A stretch of 45,677 nucleotides of DNA, from the NCBI GenBank assembly GCA_945898215.1, contig CAMDHY010000023.1, forward strand, positions 1-45,677, read 5' to 3'. The first letter of the stretch is position 1. The number at the start of each line of letters is the position of its first letter. Below the pieces are notes generated by a model. That model did not search any database and had not been told where the DNA came from. It saw only the letters and a list, made by a program, of their open reading frames with translations. The stretch comes from Pseudoxanthobacter soli DSM 19599. Lineage in GTDB: Bacteria > Pseudomonadota > Alphaproteobacteria > Rhizobiales > Segnochrobactraceae. The position numbers were made by a program, and so were the translations under genes. This document shows, in pieces, positions 17,157 through 26,395 of this stretch.

Positions 17157-17658
17157 GCCCGTACCGGTCGAGGCGGCGATCGGGCTCGGTGGCAACGTCG
17201 GCGACAAGCGGGCGAACCTCGACCGCGCCATCGAGCGGCTGGCGGCGGTGCCCGGGGTCCGCGTCGTTGCCCGCTCCGGCTACTACCGCACCGAGCCGTG
17301 GGGCATCACCGAGCAGGACTGGTTCCTCAACGCCTGCGTCGTCGTCGAGACGACGCTGTCGGCGTCCGACCTGCTCGCCGCCTGCCTCGCCGTCGAGACC
17401 TCGCTCGGGCGCCGTCGCGCCGAGCGCTGGGGGCCGCGCATCATCGACCTCGATATCCTCACCTTCGGCGACCGCACGATCGACAAGCCGGGTCTCGAAG
17501 TGCCGCACCCGCGGCTGATGGAACGCGCGTTCGTGCTGGCGCCGCTCGCCGAGCTGCGGCCGGATCTGCGTGTCGCTGGCGTTCGCGTCGCCGATGCGCT
17601 CGCCACCGTCGGCGCCGGCGGCGTCGAGCGGCTCGACTGGGCCGTGCCGGCGACGTGA
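17146..17658 (+). CDS. folK: 2-amino-4-hydroxy-6-hydroxymethyldihydropteridine pyrophosphokinase
   Basis: 170 residues, HPPK family: AIGLGGNVGDKRANLDRAIE at the N-terminus, SGYYRTEPWG, WFLNACV, the active-site block RWGPRIIDLDILTFGD, and PHPRLMERAFVLAPLAEL. It activates hydroxymethylpterin for FolP. Last gene of the folPBK set; a 126-base gap precedes the SoxYZ-like gene. Confidence 0.94.
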   Translation: MSAEPVPVEAAIGLGGNVGDKRANLDRAIERLAAVPGVRVVARSGYYRTEPWGITEQDWFLNACVVVETTLSASDLLAACLAVETSLGRRRAERWGPRIIDLDILTFGDRTIDKPGLEVPHPRLMERAFVLAPLAELRPDLRVAGVRVADALATVGAGGVERLDWAVPAT

Positions 17659-17784
17659 GCCAACGGGCCTGCCTGAATGTCAGCCCGTCGTGATTCGGGC
17701 ACAATGGCGGAACGTGATACGGACAAATTCCACGGCAACGACGACGACCGGGACGGTGGCATCCCGGCGCGAGGAGGGAACACC

Positions 17785-18705
17785 ATGACGGCGACCGGGC
17801 GACACCTTTCGAGTGCGGCTCTGGCGCTGGCGCTTGTCGCCGGCGGCCTCGGCACGATCCTTTTCCTGACGCCCGCCTCCGCCCAGGAGGCTGTACAACC
17901 GGCGGCCCAGGAGCCTGCCGAGGCGACGTGGGAGGCAATCCGCTTCGACGTCGTCGGCGACACGGCGATCGGCACGGGTGAGGGCATCGTCGCGATCGAG
18001 GCGCCCTACCGCGCCCACGATGCCGCGATCGTGCCGATCGACGTCACCGCGCACCTGCCTGAGGGGCGGACGGTGAAGCGCATGACCCTCGTCATCGACG
18101 AGAATCCGGCCCCCGTCGCCGCCACCTTCACCTTCGGCGAGCCGCAGGCCGATATGGCGGTGTCGACGCGCGTGCGCATCAACTCCTACTCGTGGGTGCG
18201 CGCCATCGTCGAGGCCGACGACGGCTCGCTCTACATGTCGAAGCGCTATGTGAAGGCCTCCGGCGGCTGCTCGGCGCCGGCCCTGAAGGACGCCGACGCG
18301 GCGCTCGCGCAGCTCGGCAAGATGAAGGTCCGCTTCCCCGAGGGCGCGGACAAGGCCGCGGCCACCTCGACACCGATCACGGTGCCGTCCGCCAGCACCA
18401 CGGCGGACGCCGGTGGAGCAAAGCGCCTGAAGGCTCAGATCATGATCCGCCACCCGAACTATTCGGGCCTGCAGATGAACCAGCTGACCCAGCTCTACAT
18501 CCCAGCCCACTTCGTCAACGATATCGAGATAAGCCAGGGCGGCCGCATGCTCCTGAAGATGGAGGGCGGCATCTCGCTCAGCGAAGACCCGACCATCGCC
18601 TTCGACTTTGTCTCGAACGGCTCGCCGGTGCTCGACGTCAAGGCGATCGACACCGACGGCAAGATATTCTCCGGCGCCTTCCCGGTGGACACGGGCCGCT
18701 CGTGA
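17785..18705 (+). CDS. Quinoprotein dehydrogenase-associated SoxYZ-like carrier protein
   Basis: 306 residues: signal peptide to about residue 33 (ASAQ), a SoxY-like beta-sandwich ending in SKRYVKASGGCSAPAL with Cys162 in the place of the SoxY carrier cysteine, then a linker and a SoxZ-like domain (IMIRHPNYSGLQMNQLTQLY). This fused SoxY-SoxZ architecture matches the TIGR family named for its linkage to PQQ dehydrogenases. The GAGGAGGGA ribosome site supports ATG 17785. It directly precedes the metallohydrolase gene. What the carrier thiol carries is unknown; sulfur chemistry is inferred only from SoxYZ. Confidence 0.88.
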   Translation: MTATGRHLSSAALALALVAGGLGTILFLTPASAQEAVQPAAQEPAEATWEAIRFDVVGDTAIGTGEGIVAIEAPYRAHDAAIVPIDVTAHLPEGRTVKRMTLVIDENPAPVAATFTFGEPQADMAVSTRVRINSYSWVRAIVEADDGSLYMSKRYVKASGGCSAPALKDADAALAQLGKMKVRFPEGADKAAATSTPITVPSASTTADAGGAKRLKAQIMIRHPNYSGLQMNQLTQLYIPAHFVNDIEISQGGRMLLKMEGGISLSEDPTIAFDFVSNGSPVLDVKAIDTDGKIFSGAFPVDTGRS

Positions 18706-19676
18706 GGCGCGCTCTCGCCGCCGCCCTCGCGGCGGCGGTTCTGGCGGCGACGGCGCCGGGCGCGGTCCCAGCCGCCATCGCGGACAGTGCCCCGGCCAGC
18801 GCGCCGGCCTCCAACGTGGCGCCGCTCGATGTGGCCGAGGTGGCGCCGGGCGTCTTCGTCCACGAGGCGCCGTTTGCCCTGATCGCGCCGGCGAATCGCG
18901 GCGACATCGCCAATCTCGGCTTCATCGTCGGCGACGATGCGGTGGCGGTGATCGACACCGGCGGCAGCGTCGCCACCGGCGCCGCGTTGCTGGCGGCAGT
19001 GCGCGCCCATACCGACAAGCCGGTGCGCTACGTCGTCAACACCCACGTCCACCCTGACCACCTCGCCGGCAACGCCGCCTTCGCGGGCGAGGGGGCGAAG
19101 ATCGTCGGCCACCACAAGCTCGCCCGCGCGCTCGCCGCCCGCGCGCCGTTCTACCGCGAGCAGGCCGATCGCCAGCTCGCCCCGGCCGATGCCGCACAAA
19201 GCGACTTCCTGGCGCCCGATATCGCCGTCGAGGGCACGATGCGCCTCGAGCTCGGCGGCCGGGAACTGCTGCTCGAGGCGCACCCGACCGCCCACACCGA
19301 CGCCGACCTCTCCGTTCTCGACACTGCGACCGGCACCTGGTTCCTCGGCGACCTCCTGTTCGCCGGCCACCTGCCGTCGCTCGACGGCTCGCTCACCGGC
19401 TGGCTCGCCGAGATGGACCGCCTCGCCGAGCGCCCCGTGGCCCGCGTCGTCCCGGGCCACGGCCCGCGCGCGATGGCGTGGCCGGACGCGCTCGTGCCGC
19501 AGCGGCGCTACCTCGCGCGGATCGCCGCGGACGTGCGCGCCCTGATCGCCGAGGGCCGCTCGATCTCGGCCGCCGCCGAGAGCGCCGGCCTCAGCGAGCG
19601 CGACGCCTGGGCCCTGTTCGACGAGTTCAATCCGCACAACGCGACGGCGGCGTTCCAAGAGCTCGAGTGGGAATAG
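18702..19676 (+). CDS. Quinoprotein relay system zinc metallohydrolase (beta-lactamase fold)
   Basis: 324 residues starting at GTG 18702, which overlaps the upstream stop by 4 bases. Signal peptide to about residue 27, then a metallo-beta-lactamase domain: VVNTHVHPDHLAGN holds His115, His117, Asp119 and His120; HPTAHTDADLSVLD and FLGDLLF and VVPGHGP supply the remaining metal ligands. It matches the metallohydrolase family found with SoxYZ-like carriers beside PQQ dehydrogenases, akin to SoxH-type enzymes. The substrate is unknown; the carrier protein bound to a small group is an attractive guess. Confidence 0.88.
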   Translation: MRRALAAALAAAVLAATAPGAVPAAIADSAPASAPASNVAPLDVAEVAPGVFVHEAPFALIAPANRGDIANLGFIVGDDAVAVIDTGGSVATGAALLAAVRAHTDKPVRYVVNTHVHPDHLAGNAAFAGEGAKIVGHHKLARALAARAPFYREQADRQLAPADAAQSDFLAPDIAVEGTMRLELGGRELLLEAHPTAHTDADLSVLDTATGTWFLGDLLFAGHLPSLDGSLTGWLAEMDRLAERPVARVVPGHGPRAMAWPDALVPQRRYLARIAADVRALIAEGRSISAAAESAGLSERDAWALFDEFNPHNATAAFQELEWE

Positions 19677-19730
19677 TGCCCGGGTCGAAAAAGGCAAGAA
19701 TCCCCTCAATTCAGAGCCGATTTAAAGGGA

Positions 19731-19759
19731 TTGTCACCGGCCTAAGGCTACCATAAGAT
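19731..19759 (+). promoter_or_regulatory. Candidate xoxF promoter
   Basis: TTGTCA (19731-19736) and TAAGAT (19754-19759) are separated by exactly 17 bases in the only AT-rich part of the gap. It would give an mRNA leader of about 210 bases. Match to sigma-70 consensus is 5/6 and 4/6. Confidence 0.5.
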
Positions 19760-19848
19760 CACCACAGTTTCCGACTGCAGCGGCGACCCGTTTGGGAGCG
19801 GGCCGTCCGGTTCGAAGGCCGAGCGGGCGCCATGCCCAGCGACAATGA

Positions 19849-19863
19849 CCGGACGAAGTCCGG
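19849..19863 (+). other. Hairpin in the xoxF leader
   Basis: CCGGAC-GAA-GTCCGG, a perfect 6-bp stem within the long untranslated leader upstream of xoxF. It may only stabilise the message; no known riboswitch fold was recognised. Confidence 0.35.
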
Positions 19864-19974
19864 CAGGCCGTGACACGCTGTCGGGAGCGTTGATCCCAAG
19901 AACAAGGAGTCGGCGGGTGAATGCCTGTGCATTCGCGCGTGTCGACTTCAGGGAAAACGCAAGGAGGAACTGGC

Positions 19975-21783
19975 ATGAGGCGATCCGCTTGGTCGTCCAT
20001 GGTGGCGGCTCTGCCGCTCATGGTCACCGCGCCTGCACTGGCGAACGACGACCTGATGAAGCTGATCGACGACCCCAATCAGTGGGTCATCCAGACCGGC
20101 GACTACGCCAACACCCGCTACTCGAAGCTCGACCAGATCAACAAAAGCAACGTCAAGGACCTTCAGGTCGCCTGGACGTTCTCGACGGGTGTGCTGCGCG
20201 GCCACGAGGGTGCCCCCCTCGTCATCGGTAACATGATGTACGTGCACACGCCGTTCCCGAACATCGTCTATGCGCTGGACCTCGACAAGGAAGCGCAGAT
20301 CGTCTGGAAATACGAGCCGAAGCAGGATCCGGACGTCATCCCGGTGATGTGCTGCGACACCGTCAACCGCGGTCTCGCCTATGCCGACGGCCAGATCTTC
20401 CTGCATCAGGCCGACACCACGGTCGTCGCGCTCGACGCCAAGACCGGCAAGGTCAACTGGACGGCGGTCAACGGCGACCCGAAGAAGGGCGAGACCAACA
20501 CCGCCACCGTGCTGCCGGTGAAGGACAAGATCATCGTCGGTATCTCCGGCGGCGAGTTCGGCGTGCGCTGCCATGTCACCGCCTATGATCAGGCGACGGG
20601 CAAGCAGGTGTGGCGCGCCTATTCGATGGGCCCGGACAGCGATCTTCTGTTCGACCCGGAGAAGACCACGGCGCTCGGCAAGCCGGTCGGCAAGGACTCG
20701 AGCCTGAAGACCTGGGAAGGCGACCAGTGGCAGATCGGTGGCGGCTGCACGTGGGGCTGGTATTCCTACGATCCGCAGCTCGACCTGATGTACTACGGCT
20801 CCGGCAACCCCTCGACCTGGAACCCGGCGCAGCGCCCGGGCGACAACAAGTGGTCGATGACGATCTTCGCTCGTGATCCCGATGACGGCATGGCGAAGTG
20901 GGTCTACCAGATGACCCCCCACGACGAGTGGGACTACGACGGCATCAACGAGATGATCCTGGTCGACCAGGAGATGGACGGAAAGCCTCGCAAGATGCTC
21001 GTCCACTTCGACCGCAACGGTCTCGGCTACACGATGGATCGCGAGAGCGGCGATCTGCTCGTCGCCGAGAAGTTCGATCCGGTGGTGAACTGGACCACTG
21101 GCGTCGACATGGACCGGAACAGCCCGACGTTCGGTCGCCCGGCCGTTGTTGCCAAGTACTCGACGGAGCAGAACGGCGAAGACGTGAACTCGACGGGCAT
21201 CTGCCCGGCGGCGCTCGGCACCAAGGACCAGCAGCCTGCGGCGTTCTCGCCGAAGACCGGCCTGTTCTACGTGCCGACGAACCACGTTTGCATGGACTAC
21301 GAGCCGTTCCGCGTCAGCTACACCGCCGGCCAGCCCTATGTCGGGGCGACGCTGTCGATGTTCCCGGCGCCCGGCAGCCATGGCGGCATGGGCAACTTCA
21401 TCGCGTGGGACGCGACGAAGGGCAAGATCGTCTGGTCGCTGCCCGAGCAGTTCTCGGTGTGGTCGGGCGCTCTGGCCACGGCTGGCGACATCGTCTTCTA
21501 CGGCACGCTCGAGGGCTACCTGAAGGCGGTCGACTCCGAGACGGGCAAGGAACTCTACAAGTTCAAGACCCCGTCCGGCATCATCGGCAACGTCATGACC
21601 TATACGCACGGCGGCAAGCAGTATGTCGGCATCCTGTCCGGCATCGGCGGCTGGGCGGGCATCGGTCTGGCGGCCGGCCTGACGGATCCGCAGGCGGGTC
21701 TCGGCGCGGTGGGTGGCTACGCCGCCCTGTCGAACTACACCGCGCTCGGCGGCCAGCTGACCGTGTTCGGCCTGCCGAACTGA
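19975..21783 (+). CDS. xoxF: Lanthanide-dependent methanol dehydrogenase, large subunit
   Basis: A 602-residue periplasmic PQQ enzyme oxidising methanol (and possibly formaldehyde). Signal peptide ends at about residue 23 (APALA-NDD). The adjacent-cysteine disulfide is Cys126-Cys127 in PVMCCDTVN. Metal ligands: Glu194 (GGEFG), Asn278 (GSGNPSTWN), Asp320, and the diagnostic extra Asp322 in WDYDGINE, which distinguishes the lanthanide enzymes from calcium-dependent MxaF (Ala there). Tryptophan-docking repeats such as DAKTGKVNW and DSETGKELY are present. The sequence resembles the XoxF5 clade. AAGGAGGA lies 8 bases before ATG. No mxaI lies nearby. A strong terminator follows. Confidence 0.97.
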   Translation: MRRSAWSSMVAALPLMVTAPALANDDLMKLIDDPNQWVIQTGDYANTRYSKLDQINKSNVKDLQVAWTFSTGVLRGHEGAPLVIGNMMYVHTPFPNIVYALDLDKEAQIVWKYEPKQDPDVIPVMCCDTVNRGLAYADGQIFLHQADTTVVALDAKTGKVNWTAVNGDPKKGETNTATVLPVKDKIIVGISGGEFGVRCHVTAYDQATGKQVWRAYSMGPDSDLLFDPEKTTALGKPVGKDSSLKTWEGDQWQIGGGCTWGWYSYDPQLDLMYYGSGNPSTWNPAQRPGDNKWSMTIFARDPDDGMAKWVYQMTPHDEWDYDGINEMILVDQEMDGKPRKMLVHFDRNGLGYTMDRESGDLLVAEKFDPVVNWTTGVDMDRNSPTFGRPAVVAKYSTEQNGEDVNSTGICPAALGTKDQQPAAFSPKTGLFYVPTNHVCMDYEPFRVSYTAGQPYVGATLSMFPAPGSHGGMGNFIAWDATKGKIVWSLPEQFSVWSGALATAGDIVFYGTLEGYLKAVDSETGKELYKFKTPSGIIGNVMTYTHGGKQYVGILSGIGGWAGIGLAAGLTDPQAGLGAVGGYAALSNYTALGGQLTVFGLPN

Positions 21784-21816
21784 GGCACGCCTCACCCGGC
21801 GAACGACGACCCGGAG

Positions 21817-21854
21817 CCCGGCGCAGCATACCGCTGCGCCGGGTTTCGCTTTTT
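21817..21854 (+). terminator. Intrinsic terminator after xoxF
   Basis: Perfect 11-bp stem CCCGGCGCAGC / GCTGCGCCGGG with a 5-base loop, followed by TTTCGCTTTTT. It is the clearest rho-independent terminator in the window and sits between xoxF and xoxG. Confidence 0.85.
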
Positions 21855-21910
21855 CAGCATCGCCGCTGCAAGCTCCGCGCAGGCAAGACGTCGCAATGCT
21901 GTCGTAAGTG

Positions 21911-21939
21911 TTGATGCAGCTGGCTGCCGATGCTATCGC
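21911..21939 (+). promoter_or_regulatory. Possible xoxG promoter
   Basis: TTGATG and TATCGC with 17 bases between, downstream of the xoxF terminator and about 60 bases before xoxG. The octamer GCAATGCT also occurs on both sides (21893 and 21961). The match is weak, but the terminator makes a promoter here likely. Confidence 0.3.
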
Positions 21940-21998
21940 TCTCTCAAGGCATCGCGTGCAGCAATGCTAAGTGTATCATAAGTATGAGGAGGAAGACG

Positions 21999-22520
21999 AT
22001 GCGGAGGATTGTCCTGGGCGGTTTGGCCATGGCCGGCGTGCTCTTGAACCTGGCGGGCGCCACTGCACAGGATCAGGCTCTTCCGGACGGCAAGACGGTC
22101 GAGAATGGCAAGTACTTCGATGCCGAAGGCAACCCGACCTACTACATCACTCCTGACGGCGTCGTCGACTGGTACACCTACTCCGGCTTTCGCCGCTACC
22201 ATTCCGAGTGCCACGTCTGCCACGGCCCCGAGGGCCTCGGTTCCAGCTACGCACCGGCACTCGTCGATTCCCTGAAGCGGCTGGACTATTCCCAGTTCCT
22301 CGAAGTCGTCGTCAACGGCCGCAAGAACATCTCGAGTTCTCAGGAAAGCGTTATGCCGGCGTTCGGCGACAACCTGAACGTGATGTGCTATGCCGACGAC
22401 ATCTACGACTACCTGAAGGCACGTTCCGACGGCGCGCTCGATCGCGGCCGCCCGGCCAAGCGCGCCGACAAGCCGCCGCAGGCGACGGAGGACGAGAACA
22501 CATGCCTCGGCCGCAGCTGA
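21999..22520 (+). CDS. xoxG: Cytochrome c electron acceptor of XoxF
   Basis: 173 residues: signal peptide (VLGGLAMAGVLLNLAGATAQ), heme-binding CHVCH at residues 71-75, and a likely axial Met119 in SVMPAFGDN. The overall layout (YHSECHVCHGPEG and CYADDIYDYLKARSDG) matches the XoxG/MxaG cytochrome cL family. It takes electrons from PQQH2 in XoxF and passes them to a terminal oxidase via another cytochrome. GAGGAGGA fits ATG 21999; an in-frame ATG at 21984 is too close upstream of that site. xoxJ follows after 19 bases. Confidence 0.93.
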   Translation: MRRIVLGGLAMAGVLLNLAGATAQDQALPDGKTVENGKYFDAEGNPTYYITPDGVVDWYTYSGFRRYHSECHVCHGPEGLGSSYAPALVDSLKRLDYSQFLEVVVNGRKNISSSQESVMPAFGDNLNVMCYADDIYDYLKARSDGALDRGRPAKRADKPPQATEDENTCLGRS

Positions 22521-22539
22521 CAGCCGGCGGACGGGCGCG

Positions 22540-23430
22540 ATGAGCGCGCCCCTGCCGGGGAACGCCCCCCGGGCCGATGCGCCTCGCATCAGCGGGGTCG
22601 CGCGGCGGGTTCTCGCGGCCGCGGCGGTTGCCGCCGTGGCCATCGCCGGGGCCGGAGCGGCCGCGGCGCAGACCTCGGACCTCGTGACGCGCAACGCGCT
22701 GCGCGTCTGCGCCGACCCGGCCAACATGCCGTTCTCCAACACCGCCGGCGAGGGCTTCGAGAACAAGATCGCCGAGCTCATCGCTTCCAAGCTCGGCGTT
22801 CCCGTCGAGTACACGTGGTTCCCACAGGCGACGGGCTTCGTGCGGATGACGCTCGGCCTCAACCGCTGCGACGTCATCATCGGCTTCGCCCAGGGCGATG
22901 AACTCGTCCAGAACACCAACCACTACTATCGCTCGACCTACGTCTTCGTGACGAAGGCGGACGGGCCGCTGGCCGGTGTCACCTCGCTGTCGGATCCGCT
23001 GCTGAAGGACAAGCGTCTCGGCGTCGTCGCCGGCACGCCCCCGGCCACGGTGCTCGCCCAGAACGGCCTCATCGGCAAGGCGAAGGGCTACGCCCTGACG
23101 GTGGACCGCCGCTTCGAATCGCCGACCGAGCAGATGATCGCCGACATCGCGTCGGGCACCATCGACGGCGGCCTGATGTGGGGACCGATCGGCGGCTACT
23201 ACGCCAAGAAGGCCGAGGTGCCGCTCAAGGTGGTGGCGCTGCCCAAGGAGCCGGGCACGCGCATGACCTACCGCATCACCATGGGCGTACGCTTCCACGA
23301 CCAGGACTGGAAGCGTCAGCTCAACCGGCTGATCCGCGACAACCAGGACGAAATCAACGCCATTCTGGCGGACTACGGCGTGCCGCTGCTCGACGAGCAG
23401 GACAACGCCGTCGTCGTCGAGACGAAGTGA
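22540..23430 (+). CDS. xoxJ: XoxJ/MxaJ-type periplasmic binding protein
   Basis: 296 residues of the substrate-binding-protein fold: signal segment (AAAVAAVAIAGAGAAAAQT), then NALRVCADPANMPFSNTAGE, and GLNRCDVIIGFAQGDE. This matches the quinoprotein-dehydrogenase-associated binding-protein family. No ABC permease or ATPase accompanies it; XoxJ is thought to help activate or mature the dehydrogenase rather than to feed a transporter. It starts 19 bases after xoxG, and its stop overlaps the next start (TGATG). Confidence 0.92.
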   Translation: MSAPLPGNAPRADAPRISGVARRVLAAAAVAAVAIAGAGAAAAQTSDLVTRNALRVCADPANMPFSNTAGEGFENKIAELIASKLGVPVEYTWFPQATGFVRMTLGLNRCDVIIGFAQGDELVQNTNHYYRSTYVFVTKADGPLAGVTSLSDPLLKDKRLGVVAGTPPATVLAQNGLIGKAKGYALTVDRRFESPTEQMIADIASGTIDGGLMWGPIGGYYAKKAEVPLKVVALPKEPGTRMTYRITMGVRFHDQDWKRQLNRLIRDNQDEINAILADYGVPLLDEQDNAVVVETK

Positions 23431-24041
23431 TGCGGCGGGCGACCCGCGAGCTGTCGCGTCGGCGCGGTCGCGCCGGCGGCGCCGTCCGGCTCGGCGGTCG
23501 CCTCGCCGGGATGGTGTTCGCCCTCGCCACGGCGCTGTGGCTCGCGCCGCCCGCCGCGGCCGCCGGCGTGCCGGAGCCCGACGGCTACCGGATGGAGGAG
23601 TACCGCGCGCCGGTGCCCGACACCCTCGCCGGCGCCACGGTGCTCGACACGGCGGCGGCGGAAGCCTTGTGGAAGAGCGACGCGGCGATCTTCGTCGACG
23701 CCATGCCGCGCCCGGTGAAGCCGGCGAACCTGCCGGCCGGCACGGTCTGGCACGACAAGCCGCGCACCTCGATCGCGGGCAGCCACTGGCTGATCAACAC
23801 CGGCTACGGACAGCCGCCGCCGGAGGTGCAGACTTATTTCGAGGGTCGCCTCGCGGCGCTGACCAAGGACGACAAGGCGAAGACGCTCGTCTTCTTCTGC
23901 GAGCCGGAGTGCTGGATGTCATGGAACGCCGCCAAGCGCGCGCTCGCCCTCGGCTACACCGACGTGCGCTGGTATCCGGGTGGCGCGACCGAGTGGGCGG
24001 CCGCGGGCCTGCCGACGGCGCCGGCGTCGCCGGTTCCCTGA
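23430..24041 (+). CDS. PQQ-dependent catabolism-associated CXXCW-motif (rhodanese-like) protein
   Basis: 203 residues with an N-terminal membrane/signal segment (about residues 24-45) and a rhodanese-like domain whose loop is VFFCEPECWMSWNAAKRALA: Cys157, three residues, Cys161, Trp162. WYPGGATEWAAAGLPT closes the domain as in rhodaneses. Members of this family accompany PQQ alcohol dehydrogenases. The reactive cysteine pair suggests sulfur transfer or disulfide chemistry in the periplasm, which would fit the SoxYZ-like carrier at the start of the cluster. Last gene of the xox cluster, convergent with purB. Confidence 0.88.
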   Translation: MRRATRELSRRRGRAGGAVRLGGRLAGMVFALATALWLAPPAAAAGVPEPDGYRMEEYRAPVPDTLAGATVLDTAAAEALWKSDAAIFVDAMPRPVKPANLPAGTVWHDKPRTSIAGSHWLINTGYGQPPPEVQTYFEGRLAALTKDDKAKTLVFFCEPECWMSWNAAKRALALGYTDVRWYPGGATEWAAAGLPTAPASPVP

Positions 24042-24079
24042 CGCGGCATCAGTCCGGCGGCGCCCTCTGCTCTCGCGAC

Positions 24080-24106
24080 GAGCCGACGGAAACGGCTCTT
24101 CTGCTT
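24080..24106 (+). terminator. Possible terminator at the end of the xox cluster
   Basis: GAGCCG and CGGCTC form a 6-bp stem around a 7-base loop, followed by TTCTGCTT. It lies in the 78-base gap between the convergent CxxxCW-protein gene and purB. Confidence 0.4.
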
Positions 24107-24119
24107 CGGCCGCCCGGCC

Positions 24120-25427
<1,308 letters not shown>

Positions 25428-25503
25428 GGACGGGCCTCGCAGCGGATGGGGAACGCCGCGCGGAGTAGCAGAAGCGCGGGGAGCGGGCTAGGGGCGCGCG
25501 ATG

Positions 25504-25526
25504 TGGCACACGGAGGGAGTGTGCCA
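25504..25526. promoter_or_regulatory. Perfect inverted repeat in the purB upstream region
   Basis: TGGCACAC and GTGTGCCA flank a 7-base spacer (GGAGGGA). It could be an operator (dimer site) or an RNA hairpin in the purB leader; the motif does not match the PurR box I know. Confidence 0.4.
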
Positions 25527-25810
25527 GGAGACGAGGGGCGCGTCCTCGGGCCAGGGGCCTCGGCGGCGCAGGGGCGCGACTGTCCCGACCGTGACCGTTC
25601 CGGATGCTACGTGTCTTGGGCCGGGTCTCGACCCGCAAGCTCGGCCCGTTGCACAAGCTGCGGTCTCGGAACGCCAGCGGGTTGAAGGTTATGTATGTCA
25701 GAAGACCACACGCACGATCGTGCAAGCTCGTCGGTGACGGAGGAACGGCGGCCGCGCTGCTGCGATATCAGCCCTGGCCGCCTTCCGGTCCCCTACCCAG
25801 CGATCCCTTC

Positions 25811-25839
25811 TTGACGGTACACTCCGATTGACGGTACAC
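25811..25839 (+). repeat. 12-bp direct repeat, 17-bp period, upstream of exported protein
   Basis: TTGACGGTACAC occurs at 25811-25822 and again at 25828-25839. Each copy begins with a -35-like TTGACG. The gene starts 24 bases after the second copy, so the repeat is in core-promoter position and is a candidate operator. Confidence 0.5.
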
Positions 25840-25862
25840 GAAGCAACGTGGGAGAAAACGGC

Positions 25863-26303
25863 ATGAGACATCTTCTGGTGGTAGCGGGTTTGCTGATCCT
25901 GGCGAGTGGCGTTGCAGCCTCGGCGCAGGAGGTTCCGGACCTGAAGGGGGCGTGGATTCCTGCTCCAGGCGGCGCCCATATCCTGGACGGGCCGACCCGG
26001 CACTCGCCGAGCGGCACCGCGCCCGTCCCTGGCGACGACACGCTGAAGCGGAACGCCACGAAGTTCGTCTTCAATATCGAAGGGCAGGACGGTCGAACTT
26101 TCTGGGGGAAGCTGCAATCGACCAAGGTGTCCGAGAAGCTGATCGGCGCCATATCGGTTGACGGCAAGCGTTTCATCATGGCCGACGAGGACGGGGTCTT
26201 CAACGGTGTCTTCGTCGATGCCGATACCCTGGATTATTGCTATGCGCACATCACGTCGACGGATCGCGCCGTCGCCTGTGGGCTGCTGGTGAGGGAAAAG
26301 TAG
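25863..26303 (+). CDS. Small exported protein, function unknown
   Basis: 146 residues with a signal peptide (HLLVVAGLLILASGVAASAQ) and a mature part that looks like a small beta-barrel (VPDLKGAWIPAPGGAHI, NATKFVFNIEGQDGRTFWG, LDYCYAHITSTDRAVACGLL), with two cysteines near the C-terminus that could pair. GGGAGAA precedes the ATG by about 8 bases. Base composition and the use of codons such as AAG/TTC with AT third positions are slightly less GC-rich than in neighbours. No family recognised. Confidence 0.75.
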   Translation: MRHLLVVAGLLILASGVAASAQEVPDLKGAWIPAPGGAHILDGPTRHSPSGTAPVPGDDTLKRNATKFVFNIEGQDGRTFWGKLQSTKVSEKLIGAISVDGKRFIMADEDGVFNGVFVDADTLDYCYAHITSTDRAVACGLLVREK

Positions 26304-26319
26304 CGCCCCGGAAAGCCAT

Positions 26320-26354
26320 CCGGCGAGGCACGCGCCTGCGCCTGGCCTTGCCGG
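26320..26354. terminator. Hairpin between convergent genes
   Basis: CCGGCGAGGC pairs with GCCTTGCCGG (one G-U) around a 15-base loop between the exported protein and the leftward SRPBCC gene. No U-tract; a bidirectional terminator is possible. Confidence 0.35.
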
Positions 26355-26395
26355 AATGACGACCGGACCGTCGCCATGTCCGCGACGAAGCGCGC

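Larger units (their letters stand above)
25428..25862. other. 435-base divergent gap between purB and an exported protein
   Basis: No convincing gene is seen. Its right third is less GC-rich than the rest of the window. It holds an inverted repeat near purB and the direct repeat TTGACGGTACAC near the rightward gene; both are listed separately. Promoters for both flanking genes must lie here. Confidence 0.5.

Noticed and set aside
19975-21783. Possibility that the methanol dehydrogenase is calcium-dependent MxaF
   Set aside because: Asp322 in WDYDG, absence of mxaI, and the XoxG/XoxJ partners point to the lanthanide type.
19948-21795. A 615-codon open frame antisense to xoxF
   Set aside because: xoxF is certain by motif and length; the antisense product has no recognisable domain.
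22540-23430. XoxJ as a component of an ABC importer
   Set aside because: No permease or ATPase gene is nearby, and the neighbours are those of the xox system.
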